A stretch of 64,000 nt of DNA from positions 124,001-188,000 of the forward strand of contig CAWEBF010000003.1 of assembly GCA_963807235.1 (NCBI GenBank), in the 5' to 3' direction. Below the pieces are notes generated by a model, which searched no databases, was not told the DNA's origin, and saw nothing but the letters and a program-made list of their open reading frames with translations. Every line of letters starts with the position of its first letter. The stretch's first letter is position 1. This DNA is from CAWEBF01 sp963807235. GTDB taxonomy: Bacteria; Acidobacteriota; Vicinamibacteria; Vicinamibacterales; UBA2999. This document shows positions 45,156 through 54,350 of the stretch, one piece after another. A program made the translations under genes and the position numbers.

Positions 45156-46599
45156 ATGACTAGACTGCGACGAACTCACTCGGGCGAGGCCGGTTTCGTT
45201 CTCGTCCAGATGGCTCTGGCTCTGCCGGTGCTGATGATCTTCACCGGCCTTGCGGTGGACACCGGCCGCGCCTATGTGGTCAAGGCCCAGCTGTCCAAGG
45301 CGGTTGACGGCGCGGCGCTCGGCGCCGCCCGCATGCTGAACAGCGGCGATCCCCGCGGCGAGGCGGGACGCATCTTCAATGCGAACTTCCCCGCGGACTT
45401 CATGGGGACGACGAGCGTCACGAACCCGACGACCGACGCCGACTTCTACGAGATGCACGTGGAGGAGGACACCGGGCTCAACATCGTGACCATCCGGGCC
45501 ACGGCGGTGGTGCCGACGACCTTCATGCGGATCGGCAACTTCACCGAGCTCACCGTCTCCAGCTCCAGCGAGGCCACGCGCCGCATGGTGGACCTGTCGC
45601 TGGTGCTCGACGTCTCGAGCTCGATCGGGTCCCAGTGGGGCTCGATCCGCGACGCGGCTCGCAGCTTCATCGAAGCCTTCGACGAAGACGCCGACCGTCT
45701 GTCGCTCATCTTCTACGGTTGGGGCGCACACGTCGAGGTCCCGATGCCGGCGGGCCGCGGGTTCGACAAGGCGGCGATGATGGCCGAGATCCCCAACAGC
45801 CTGCCGGGCGGCACGACGCCGATGTCCGAGGGGTTGTACCGCGGGTGGGACGAGCTGCGGACCGTGACGAATGGCCAGCAGTCGGGCCTTCGCGTGATCG
45901 TGCTCTTCACCGACGGGTCGGGCAACATGGTCCCTGGCATCTGGGATGGCTCGGGCAATGCCAAGAGCATCTTCACGTCGGATTTCCCGCATCGCGACCC
46001 CGACCCGGACAACATCACGCGCGACAACCCGCAGATTCTGGGTCTTTACAACACGCGAGAGCGGGGCCCGCAGCCCGAGCTATACGGTGACGGTGCCCTA
46101 CTGGGAGATGCCGAACGTCCACCCGAACATGCCGTGGATGCCCGCGACCAGCTCGCACCAGCACGGCCGCAGCAGCGGCATTCCCGGCTCGTTTCCGCTG
46201 CAGTCGGGGACGCTGACGGTGAACGGGGTGACCCAGTCCACGCGGCGCGGGCTGCGCGACTGGAACGCCGTGCAGATGAAGTATCCGGCGCACGTCATCA
46301 ACATCCGCAACGCCGCCACCAACCTGACCGAGATCATCGCCAATGCCGCGCGCGAAGACGACGCGGGAGACTATCGCATCCGGATCTACACGATCGGCAT
46401 GGGCAACCTGGTGCGCTTCCAGCTGGGGGCCATTCCTGAAACGTCCGAGAGCGTCCTGATGCGTGTCGCCAACGATCGGCGATCGCCGGACTTCGACGAC
46501 TCGCAGCTCGAAGGCAAGTACTACTTCGCGCAGTCGACGGCCGACATCGGCCCCGCGTTCCAGCAGCTGCAGAACCAGATCATTCGCCTGAGCAAGTAG
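45156..46599 (+). CDS. TadG-like protein with von Willebrand A domain, frame broken
   Basis: The start has the TadG segment GFVLVQMALALPVLMIFTGL with AVDTGRAYVVKAQLSKAVDG. A vWA domain follows with its MIDAS motif DVSSS in LVLDVSSSIGSQWGS, then the middle metal contact in LPGGTTPMSEGL and FTDGSGN. The frame breaks near 46083; the last third continues as VPYWEMPNVHPNMPW to the helical end QQLQNQIIRLSK. TadG proteins of this kind sit at the outer face and may bind surfaces. One repaired base gives about 480 residues. A strong hairpin follows. Confidence 0.87.
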
Positions 46600-46625
46600 A
46601 GGCGCGCACGACGCATCATCACGCT

Positions 46626-46660
46626 CACGAGCCGCGACGGTCGTCCCGTCGCGGCTCGTG
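46626..46660 (+). terminator. Terminator-like hairpin after the tadG-like gene
   Basis: CACGAGCCGCGACGG (46626-46640) and CCGTCGCGGCTCGTG (46646-46660) form a perfect 15-bp stem with a five-base loop. No T-tract follows, so it may be a Rho-assisted terminator or an RNA-stabilising 3' end. It separates the tadE group from the pilin operon. Confidence 0.65.
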
Positions 46661-46682
46661 TCGTGTACGACGCGTTGCGCGC

Positions 46683-46764
46683 GGGCTCCGGGCTCCGGGC
46701 TCCGGGCTCCTGGCCTGTCTTGCTCCTTGCTCTTGCCAGAGCCCAGAGCCTAGAGCCTAGAAGC
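46683..46764. repeat. Heptamer array n, composite
   Basis: Four GGGCTCC units (46683-46710) are followed by CTTGCTC-like units and then CAGAGCC twice, TAGAGCC and TAGAAGCC in the opposite sense. The two ends could pair with about one mismatch per heptamer. The array lies after the hairpin that follows the tadG-like gene. Confidence 0.85.
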
Positions 46765-47069
46765 CGTTCAACGAGCCCAAGCCGTTCAACAACGAGACAC
46801 GGGCATCAGCCACAAAAACCGGGGCCGCGTTACGAATGTGCCGATCGCCTGGCTCCACACGTCGGCGCGGAGCGGCGGTGACGGATACCTGGCGCCGTGA
46901 GCAAACGACATATCCACAAGCACTTGCAGTCGATGGCTCAGCGGGGTTCCTGCCCATGGCATAGCCGTTGCGCTTTGGAGGCTGTCGTCGCGGTCGTGCT
47001 GGGGAGCGTGGCCGCAAGTGGGACATACGAAGCGCGTAGCAGTTGAGACGCGCAGGAGGAAGGGAAGTC
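46765..47069. other. Leader region of the Flp pilin operon
   Basis: About 300 non-coding bases contain the second copy of the CACAAAAACCGGG...GTTACGAA motif (46811-46838) and a sigma-54-like promoter (46957-46972). An AGGAGGA (47054-47060) precedes the pilin ATG. I see no gene here. Confidence 0.5.
46957..46972 (+). promoter_or_regulatory. Candidate sigma-54 promoter of the flp pilin operon
   Basis: TGGCATAGCCGTTGCG matches the -24/-12 consensus (TGGCAY, N5, TTGC) with exactly 10 bases between GG and GC. It lies about 100 bases before the pilin ATG at 47070. Confidence 0.65.
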
Positions 47070-47246
47070 ATGAAACTGTTCACTCTGCTGCGCAAGCTGC
47101 GCAAGAACGACTCCGGTCAGGACCTGCTCGAATACGCGTTGCTCGTGGCGCTCATCGCGCTCGTGGCCGTCGGCGCCATCACGGCGACCGGCACCGCCGC
47201 CGAAGCCATCTTTACGGACATCAGCACCCAGCTGGTCGCCCCGTAG
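47070..47246 (+). CDS. flp: Flp/Fap-type pilin
   Basis: The 58-residue pilin precursor has a basic leader (MKLFTLLRKLRKNDS), then GQDLLEYALLVALIALVAVG, the Flp helix with the conserved Glu-Tyr pair after the prepilin cleavage site, and a short hydrophobic tail. It is cleaved by the CpaA-like peptidase downstream and polymerises into the Tad pilus. A strong AGGAGGA lies ten bases upstream. Confidence 0.92.
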   Translation: MKLFTLLRKLRKNDSGQDLLEYALLVALIALVAVGAITATGTAAEAIFTDISTQLVAP

Positions 47247-47365
47247 TTCACGCGTAGTGGGTCGTGGGGCGGAATTCCATGGGAAGCCGCCTCACGCTTC
47301 CTGCAAGGGCGAGCGCACAGCGTCGCCGCAGGCGGGCGACCGATGAGCCCTCTGGGAGCAGACAC

Positions 47366-47548
47366 ATGCAACTCAAATTACTGAGCAGAGCCGCCCTACG
47401 ACGCAGCCGATCGGACGCGGGACAAGACCTGCTCGAATACGCCCTGCTGGTTGCGCTGGTGGTGCTCGTGGCCATCGGCGCCGTGGACATGCTGGGTACC
47501 ACCATCAACACATCTTTTTGGGAAATCATTGCCGCCACCGAACTCTGA
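47366..47548 (+). CDS. Second Flp/Fap-type pilin
   Basis: The 60-residue protein from the ATG at 47366 has leader QLKLLSRAALRRSRSDA and helix GQDLLEYALLVALVVLVAIG, nearly the same as the first pilin. It looks like a tandem duplicate with a diverged leader and tail. It overlaps the start proposed for cpaA. It may be a minor pilin or an alternative major subunit. Confidence 0.88.
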   Translation: MQLKLLSRAALRRSRSDAGQDLLEYALLVALVVLVAIGAVDMLGTTINTSFWEIIAATEL

Positions 47549-48047
47549 CGCACTCGTGCTCGCCATCGTGGCCCTGGGCATGGGCGCCGCGGCGTTCATC
47601 GACCTGCGGACCCGGCGCATCCCGAACCTGCTCACGGCCTCGCTGACCGCCGCCGGCATCGGCATCGCCGCGGCCGGGCTCGGCCGCATCGGGCTGGGCG
47701 CCTCGATTCTCGGATGCCTGCTCGGCCTGGCGTTCATGCTGCCCGGCCACGTCTTCGGAGCCACCGGCGCCGGCGACGTGAAGCTGCTGGCGGCCGCCGG
47801 GGCCCTGCTGGGCCCGTCCGACACCATCTATGCCTTTCTCAATACAGCGATCGCGGGCGGCGTTCTGGCGCTCCTCGTGGCGCTGCGCCGCCGGCGCCTG
47901 CAGCAAACCCTCGGCGCGGCCGCGCGGCTCGTGGCCGGCGGGGGCAGCGACGCCGCGCTCGAGATCGAACGTCCGTCAACGGACAACCGGTTCGCGTATG
48001 GCCCGGCCATCGCGATCGGGGTCGTCCTCGTCGCCCTGAACTGGTGA
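47529..48047 (+). CDS. cpaA: Prepilin peptidase CpaA/TadV
   Basis: The 172-residue membrane protease (TTG start at 47529; GTG 47556 is an alternative) has the two catalytic aspartates of the A24 family. The first is in AAFIDLRTRRIPNLLT and the second in FGATGAGDVKLLAAAGALLG. This short form lacks the N-methylation domain, as expected for Tad systems. It cleaves the Flp pilin and pseudopilin leaders at the inner membrane. Confidence 0.9.
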   Translation: MPPPNSDALVLAIVALGMGAAAFIDLRTRRIPNLLTASLTAAGIGIAAAGLGRIGLGASILGCLLGLAFMLPGHVFGATGAGDVKLLAAAGALLGPSDTIYAFLNTAIAGGVLALLVALRRRRLQQTLGAAARLVAGGGSDAALEIERPSTDNRFAYGPAIAIGVVLVALNW

Positions 48048-48095
48048 GAGTGACCCGAGGCGCAGCCTCCGTAGGTTGAGGAGCACGCAAAAGAT

Positions 48096-48962
48096 ATGGC
48101 TCGCATTCGCATTTTCGTCGTCCTGGCCCTGGCGGTCATCGCTGGCGGCACCTTCGCGTACGGGACCTACAACTACGTCCAGTCGATCCAGCAGAAAGCT
48201 GGGCCTGGCGTGAAGACCCGCACGGTCATGGTCGCCGCCACCGACCTCGAGCTCGGCGCCGAGCTGCAGGCCGACAACATGCGGGCGATCCAGTGGCCCG
48301 CCGACTCAGTGCCCGAAGGCGTGTTCGGGAGCGCCGACGAGCTCGTGGGACGTGGCCTGATCGAGCCGGTCGCGCAGAACGAAGCGTTCATGCCCCGCAA
48401 GCTGGCGTCGAAGGAAGCCGGCGCGGGCCTGCCGCCCATCATCCCCGAAGGCTTCCGGGCCTTGTCGGTCCGCGTCAACGACGTCATCGGCGTGGCCGGC
48501 TACGTTCTGCCCGGCACGCGCGTGGACGTCGTGGCCACGGTCAACCCGACCCAGCGTCCCGAGGACGTGACATCAAAGGTCGTCCTGTCCGACGTGCGAG
48601 TACTGGCTGCCGGCACGAAAATCGAGCGCGACGTCACCACTGACAAGCCGATTGAGACCAGCGTCGTCACGCTGCTCGTGGATCCGTCGCAGGCCGAGAA
48701 GCTGACGCTGGCGAGCACGGAAGGCAAGATCCAGCTCGCGCTCCGCAACCCCGTGGACAAGACCGCGCCGGCGACCGGCGGCATTCGGCCTGCCTCGCTG
48801 ATGTCAGGCTCCGCCGCGCCGCGCCGCCTGCTGTTTGCGCGCGCCGGTTCGCCGGCCGTGTCCACTGCGCCCGTGGTCAGGTCTACGCCCGTCGAGGCGC
48901 CGTTCACCGTCGAGATCATCCGCGGCGACAAGCGCGCCCGCGAAGCCGTCAGTCAGGAGTAG
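48096..48962 (+). CDS. cpaB: Flp pilus assembly protein CpaB/RcpC
   Basis: The 288-residue protein has an N-terminal membrane anchor (IFVVLALAVIAGGTFAYGTY), then an SAF-type domain (TVMVAATDLELGAELQADNM) and the CpaB core RALSVRVNDVIGVAGYVLPG, TRVDVVATVNP and VVTLLVDPSQAEKLTLASTE. CpaB helps place or stabilise the outer-membrane secretin. The order cpaA-cpaB-cpaC is the normal one for Tad loci. Confidence 0.93.
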   Translation: MARIRIFVVLALAVIAGGTFAYGTYNYVQSIQQKAGPGVKTRTVMVAATDLELGAELQADNMRAIQWPADSVPEGVFGSADELVGRGLIEPVAQNEAFMPRKLASKEAGAGLPPIIPEGFRALSVRVNDVIGVAGYVLPGTRVDVVATVNPTQRPEDVTSKVVLSDVRVLAAGTKIERDVTTDKPIETSVVTLLVDPSQAEKLTLASTEGKIQLALRNPVDKTAPATGGIRPASLMSGSAAPRRLLFARAGSPAVSTAPVVRSTPVEAPFTVEIIRGDKRAREAVSQE

Positions 48963-48967
48963 CGAAC

Positions 48968-50827
48968 ATGAAGAGGACACGTCCAGTGTCGGGGCCCATT
49001 CGTACGCTGGCCGCCGGCACACCGATTCTGATCATCGCCGTCTTCGGCGGCCTGGTGCACGCACAAGTGCCGGCCGGCGGGGCGACTCCTGTGACGGCGG
49101 CCCAGCCAGTCCAGGCGGCAGCCACGGCCTCGCCGGGCGTCGAGGTGACCGCCGACGCGCCCGATGACGTGAAGCTCCTCGTCGGACGGTCCGCGCTGCT
49201 CGACGTCGGCTCGCCGATCGCGCGGGTGTCGCTGACGAGCGCCGACATCGCCGACGCGCTGGTGACCTCGCCGAGCCAGGTGCTGGTGCACGGCAAGGGC
49301 CCTGGCGCCATCTCCATGTTCGTGTGGAGCCGGGGAGGCGCGGTGCGCCGGTTCGAGGTGTCGGTGCAGCGCGACCTCGCGCGCCTGACCGAGCAGGTGA
49401 AGACCCTGTTCCCGACCGAAAAAATCGAGGTACGCGGCAACGGCAAGAGCGTCGTGCTGTCGGGCTCCGTGGCGACCAAGGACGTGGTAGACCGCGCCGT
49501 CAACGTCGCGTTGGGTCACGTCGAGAAGAAGGAAGACGTCGTCTCGCTGCTGCAGGTTCGGCAGGCGGAGGCCACCAAGCAGGTGCTGCTGCGGGTGCGC
49601 TTCGCCGAGGTCAGCCGTTCGGCGCTCACCGAGTTCGGCATCAACTTCTTCACCAGCCCCACCGGAATCAACAACACGATCGGCCGCGTGACCACGCAGC
49701 AGTTCGCGGCACCTGGCTACGCCGACCTGGCGTGGACCAAGGCCAACGGCGATTTCGGGTCGGCCGTCACGTCGGCCGAGGGCAAGTTCAATTTCAGCGA
49801 TTTCCTGAACCTGTTCTTCCTGAGTCAGAAGTACGACCTGGGCGCGGTGATCAAGGCCATGCAGGCCCGCGGGATCTTCCAGAGCCTCGCGGAGCCGAAC
49901 CTCGTGGCGGAAAGCGGGAAGGAAGCGAGCTTCCTCGCGGGCGGCGAGTTCCCGATTCCCGTCGTGCAGGGGTCGCAGAACGGGTCGGCGGTGTCGATCC
50001 AGTTCAAGGAGTTCGGCGTGCGGCTCAACTTCACGCCGACCGTCAACGGCGACCGCGTGCACCTGAAGGTGCGGCCCGAGGTCAGCACGCTGGACTACGC
50101 CAATGGCGTGAGCCTGCAGGGCTTCAGGATTCCCGCCTTGTCCACGCGGCGCACCGAGACCGAACTGGAGCTGCGCAACGGTCAGACGTTCGCCATTGCC
50201 GGTTTGATGAACAACCAGATGACGTCGTCGCTGCAGAAGATCCCCGGCATCGGCGACATCCCGATCCTGGGCCATCTGTTCAAGAGCCGCATGGCCAACA
50301 AGGCGCAGACGGAGCTGGTCGTGATGATCACGCCCGAAATCCTCGCCGATGAGTCGGCTGGCGTGACGACGGACCTGCCGCGTCTGCCCGAGCAGTATCT
50401 GCAGCCACTGCCCGAGAACCGCACGCGGCCCGAGCCGCCCCCGGCCTTCACTCCGGAGCGCCGCTCGAGCGTCAGCGCGCCCGTGCCAGGCGAGGCCGCC
50501 GCAGCCGAACGCAAGGCGCTCGAGTCGGCGCGCGAGCAGGCAGCGTGGGAGGCCCAGCAGCAGGCCGATGCCGAGAAGGCACGCGCGGCCCAGCAAAAGA
50601 AGGAACAGGCCGAGGCGGCGAAGGCAGCCGCGAAGCTGGCCGAGCAGCAGGCGAAGGAACAGAAGGAGTCGGCCAAGCTGCAGGAGGCCGAGCGCAAGCG
50701 CCAGGAGAAGGACGCGCGCGACCAGCAGAAGCGCGAGAAGGACGCGGCCGAGCGCGCCGCGAAGGTCGCGAAGGCCGCGGCCGCTGAAGGCGCGGCGAAC
50801 GCGCCGCAGCCCGTGGCGGTGCCATGA
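48968..50827 (+). CDS. cpaC: Tad secretin CpaC/RcpA with charged coiled-coil extension
   Basis: The 619-residue protein has a signal peptide, then a pilus-formation N-domain (VKLLVGRSALLDVGSPIARV), a BON-like segment (RGNGKSVVLSGSVATKDVVD) and the secretin domain (LLRVRFAEVSRSALTEFGIN to VVMITPEILADES). The outer-membrane channel lets the pilus out. The unusual part is the C-terminal stretch of about 130 residues (PRLPEQYLQPLP onward), rich in Ala, Glu, Lys and Gln, which should form a long coiled coil in the periplasm or outside. Confidence 0.92.
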   Translation: MKRTRPVSGPIRTLAAGTPILIIAVFGGLVHAQVPAGGATPVTAAQPVQAAATASPGVEVTADAPDDVKLLVGRSALLDVGSPIARVSLTSADIADALVTSPSQVLVHGKGPGAISMFVWSRGGAVRRFEVSVQRDLARLTEQVKTLFPTEKIEVRGNGKSVVLSGSVATKDVVDRAVNVALGHVEKKEDVVSLLQVRQAEATKQVLLRVRFAEVSRSALTEFGINFFTSPTGINNTIGRVTTQQFAAPGYADLAWTKANGDFGSAVTSAEGKFNFSDFLNLFFLSQKYDLGAVIKAMQARGIFQSLAEPNLVAESGKEASFLAGGEFPIPVVQGSQNGSAVSIQFKEFGVRLNFTPTVNGDRVHLKVRPEVSTLDYANGVSLQGFRIPALSTRRTETELELRNGQTFAIAGLMNNQMTSSLQKIPGIGDIPILGHLFKSRMANKAQTELVVMITPEILADESAGVTTDLPRLPEQYLQPLPENRTRPEPPPAFTPERRSSVSAPVPGEAAAAERKALESAREQAAWEAQQQADAEKARAAQQKKEQAEAAKAAAKLAEQQAKEQKESAKLQEAERKRQEKDARDQQKREKDAAERAAKVAKAAAAEGAANAPQPVAVP

Positions 50828-50863
50828 CCCAGTCGTTGTTCGCATCTTCAGTTCGAGGACATC

Positions 50864-52028
50864 ATGGCGCGGCTGTCGTGTTCCATTCTTAGCGGCGACG
50901 AGGGGTTCAAGGCACAGCTCGCCAGTGTGCTGCGGGGCTCGTCGCTGTCCATCGTCTCCGGTGAGCGCGGGGCGCCTGGCGCCAGCTCCGATGTGATCGT
51001 GGTGGACGGCCGGGACGATCCCGCCGCGGCCATCGCGGCGGTCGAACACCTGCGCTCGGCCGATCCGACCGCCGGCATCTTCTTCGTCTCGTCCGACGTC
51101 CAGCCCGACGCCATCCTGCGGGCGATGCGGGCGGGAGCCAACGAGTTCTTCGCCTGGCCACCGTCGCGGGAGGCGCTGGACGAGGCCGTGCAGCGCGTGG
51201 CGTCGCGCCGGGCGTCGTCGTCGCCGCAGCAGGCGACGACGCTGGTGTTCCTCGGCGCCAAGGGCGGCGCCGGGACGACGACCGTGGCAGTGAACTGTGC
51301 GGTCGAAGTTGCGCGCCTCAGCGGGAGGCCCACGGTCATCGTGGATCTCAAGCCCGGGCTCGGCGAGGTCTCGCTCTTCCTCGGCGTTCGCAGCCGCTAC
51401 ACCCTCCTCGATGCGCTCGACAACCTGCACCGGCTCGACTCCGACTTCCTCAAGGAGCTCGTGGTCAAGCACAAGTCCGGCCTCGACATGCTGGCGGGCT
51501 CGGACCAGTTCGATCGCCCGGCGATGGAGGACATCCCGGCCCTCGAGGAAGTGTTCCGGCTGCTGGCGCGCCAGTATCGAGTACATCGTCATCGACGCGG
51601 GGTCGCAGGTGAACCCCACGGCGGTGTCGGCACTCTGCTCGGCAGACATGGTGGGCCTGGTGGCCAACCCCGACGTGCCGTGCGTGCGCAACGCGCAGCG
51701 GCTGATCGAGCGCCTCGCGCAGCTCGGGCCGTGCGGCGAGCGCGTCAAGATCCTGCTCAATCGGGCCGCCGAGCCGTACCCGATTTCGCCCGCGCAGCTG
51801 CAGAGCGCGCTGGGGCAGCCGATTTTCCACACGTTCCCGAGTGACTACAAGGCGGTGTCGTCGGCGCTGAATTCCGGCGTGCCGCTGGCGCTCAGCAGCA
51901 ACACCGAGATCGCGACGCAGTTCGACGCGTTCACGCGCGCCATCATCAACCCACCGGCCGAGGCCGCCGAACCAGCAGTCGCCGGCCGGCGACTGGTCGG
52001 CGTGCAGCGGCTGGCTTCGATCTGGTAG
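50864..52028 (+). CDS. cpaE: Tad localisation ATPase CpaE/TadZ, frame broken
   Basis: A receiver-like N-terminal domain (about 110 residues, including SSDVIVVDGRDDP and ILRAMRAGANEFFAWPP) is followed by a ParA/MinD-type ATPase with deviant Walker A FLGAKGGAGTTT and VIVDLKPGLGEVSLFLG. The frame breaks near 51572 and resumes EYIVIDAGSQVNPTAVSAL, then runs to 52028. TadZ proteins mark the pole for pilus assembly. One base restores about 388 residues. It sits 36 bases after cpaC and six bases before cpaF. Confidence 0.9.
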
Positions 52029-52034
52029 CCCGAC

Positions 52035-53390
52035 ATGGCAACGGCTTTCCCCTCGGTTGCACCGCCAGCCACCCGCGCCGGGGCGCGGCCCACGACTGTT
52101 CAGCAGGCCCCGCGACAGCAGTACCTGGAACTGCGCGCGGCGGTGCATCGCAAGCTGCTCAACCGCCTGAACCTGGAGGCGCTGGCCCACGCCGATCGCG
52201 CGCGCGCTGAAGCGGAAATTCGCGCGCTGCTGGGACAGCTCCTCTCGGAGGAGTCCGCCGCGCCGCTCAACATGGGCGAGCGCGAGACGCTCTTCGCCGA
52301 GGTGGTCGATGACGTGTTCGGCCTGGGGCCGCTCGAGCCGCTCCTGCGGGACATGACCATCAGCGACATCCTGGTCAACACGCACCAGCACGTATTCGTC
52401 GAACGGAAGGGCCGCCTGAGCCGCGTGACGGCGACGTTCCAGGACGACGCGCACCTGCTGCGCGTCATCGACCGGATCGTCAGCCGCGTCGGGCGACGCG
52501 TGGACGACAGCTCGCCGATGGTGGATGCGCGCCTGCCGGACGGCTCGCGCGTGAACGCGATCATTCCGCCGCTGGCAGTTGACGGTCCGCTTCTGTCGAT
52601 TCGCCGGTTTCCCGCGGAACGGCTGAAGGCCACCGACCTGGTGAGCCTGGGCGCGATGACGCAGCCCATGCTCGACTTCCTGTCGCACTGCGTGCGCGCC
52701 AAGCTGAATTGCCTCATCAGCGGCGGCACCGGCGCCGGCAAGACCACACTCCTCAACGTCCTCTCGAGCTTCATCTCCGAGGACGAGCGCATCGTCACCA
52801 TCGAGGACGCGGCGGAGTTGCAGCTGCACCAGCAGCACGTGGCGCGCCTCGAGACCCGGCCGGCCAACGTCGAGGGCAAGGGCGCCATCCGCCAGCGCCA
52901 GCTGCTGGTGAATGCCCTGCGTATGCGCCCCGACCGCATCGTGGTGGGCGAGGTTCGCGGTGAGGAAGCCCTCGACATGTTGCAGGCCATGAACACCGGC
53001 CACGACGGGTCGCTCACGACGGTCCACGCCAACACGCCCCGCGACGCCTTGTCGCGTATCGAAACGATGATCGCGATGGGCGCGACGAACCTGCCGGAGA
53101 AGGCGATGCGGCACCAGGTCGCGTCAGCGATCCAGATCGTCATGCAGCAGACGCGCTACAGCGACGGCACCAGGAAGGTGACCAGCATCTCCGAGATCAC
53201 CGGAATGGAAGGCGACATCATCACGATGCAGGAGATCTTCGTCTTCGACAAGCTGGGCGTCGGCCCCGACGGGAACATCATCGGACGGTTTCGCGCAACC
53301 GGCGTGCGGCCCAAGGTGTCCGAGCGGCTTCTCGCGTCGGGCATCCGGCTGCCCACCTCGATGTTCGAGGGCTCGGTGGAGGTGCGCTGA
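52035..53390 (+). CDS. cpaF: Tad assembly/retraction ATPase CpaF/TadA
   Basis: The 451-residue secretion ATPase has an N-terminal helical domain (DVFGLGPLEPLLRDMTISDI, typical), Walker A ISGGTGAGKTTLLN, an Asp box near IVTIEDAAELQL, Walker B MRPDRIVVGEVRGEEALD and the His box TGHDGSLTTVHAN. All catalytic motifs are intact. It powers pilus extension and probably retraction. Its stop overlaps the tadB start by one base. Confidence 0.96.
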   Translation: MATAFPSVAPPATRAGARPTTVQQAPRQQYLELRAAVHRKLLNRLNLEALAHADRARAEAEIRALLGQLLSEESAAPLNMGERETLFAEVVDDVFGLGPLEPLLRDMTISDILVNTHQHVFVERKGRLSRVTATFQDDAHLLRVIDRIVSRVGRRVDDSSPMVDARLPDGSRVNAIIPPLAVDGPLLSIRRFPAERLKATDLVSLGAMTQPMLDFLSHCVRAKLNCLISGGTGAGKTTLLNVLSSFISEDERIVTIEDAAELQLHQQHVARLETRPANVEGKGAIRQRQLLVNALRMRPDRIVVGEVRGEEALDMLQAMNTGHDGSLTTVHANTPRDALSRIETMIAMGATNLPEKAMRHQVASAIQIVMQQTRYSDGTRKVTSISEITGMEGDIITMQEIFVFDKLGVGPDGNIIGRFRATGVRPKVSERLLASGIRLPTSMFEGSVEVR

Positions 53391-54349
53391 TGATCCTGGC
53401 GCTGATCGTGTTCGTGCTCGTCACCGGCGCCATCGTGGGCGCTTACATGCTTGCCACGCGCCTGCCGGGCGTGCTGGCGGAGCGCCGGCTCGAGGCGCGG
53501 CTGAAGGATCTGTCACGCGTCGCCGCGGACGGCGAGGAGTCGGTTGTCACACAGCGGCCCACGAGTTCGATGCCTGGCGTGGACCGGCTGGTCCGGGGCA
53601 CGCAGGCGGCGTCATGGCTCGCCAAACTGATCGACCAGGCGGGTCTGCAGGTGAGTCCCGGCACCATCGTCGTGTCGTGCGTCGCCGCGGGAGGCGTCCT
53701 GGCGTTGGCCGGTTTCCTCGCCCTCAGCAGGTGGGAGGCCCCCGCCGTCGGCTTCGTCCTCGGCTTGCTGCTGCCGATCGGATGGCTGCGCTACAAGCGC
53801 GGCGTCCGGATGAAGAAGTTCGAGGAGCAGTTCCCCGAGGCGCTCGACCTGCTGTCGCGCGCCATTCGCGCCGGTCACGCGTTCCAGTCGGCGATGGGCA
53901 TGGTGGCCGATGAGTTGGACGCGCCGGTCGGCACCGAGTTCCGGAAGAGCTTCGAGCAGCAGAACTTCGGGCTGCCCCTCAAGGAGGCGCTCAATCTGCT
54001 GTCGGAGCGGATGCCGCTGATGGACGTCCGGTTCTTCGCGACGGCCGTCAACATCCAGCGCGAAACGGGCGGCAACCTGGCCGAGATCCTGGACAACCTC
54101 GCACACGTTGTCCGCGAGCGGTTCAAGATTCTGCGCCAGGTGCGCGTCCACACCGCGCACGGACGGTTCACCGGATACGTACTGTTGGCCCTGCCCGCGG
54201 CCCTGGCCGTGGCGCTCCACTTCATCAGCCCGGGCCACATCAAGACGCTGTTCACCCACCCAATGGGCCAGACCATGGTGCTCGGCGCGATCGTGATGCA
54301 GACCATCGGCTTCGTGTGGATCAAGCGCGTGATCAAGATCGAGGTGTAA
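53390..54349 (+). CDS. tadB: Tad inner-membrane platform protein TadB
   Basis: The 319-residue type II secretion system F-like protein has an N-terminal membrane helix, a cytoplasmic F domain (EEQFPEALDLLSRAIRAGHA, RETGGNLAEILDNLAHVVRE) and two C-terminal transmembrane helices (VLLALPAALAVALHFISPG, MVLGAIVMQTIGFVWI). It forms the assembly platform with TadC on top of CpaF. It starts on the last base of cpaF and ends one base before tadC. Confidence 0.94.
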   Translation: MILALIVFVLVTGAIVGAYMLATRLPGVLAERRLEARLKDLSRVAADGEESVVTQRPTSSMPGVDRLVRGTQAASWLAKLIDQAGLQVSPGTIVVSCVAAGGVLALAGFLALSRWEAPAVGFVLGLLLPIGWLRYKRGVRMKKFEEQFPEALDLLSRAIRAGHAFQSAMGMVADELDAPVGTEFRKSFEQQNFGLPLKEALNLLSERMPLMDVRFFATAVNIQRETGGNLAEILDNLAHVVRERFKILRQVRVHTAHGRFTGYVLLALPAALAVALHFISPGHIKTLFTHPMGQTMVLGAIVMQTIGFVWIKRVIKIEV

Positions 54350-54350
54350 G

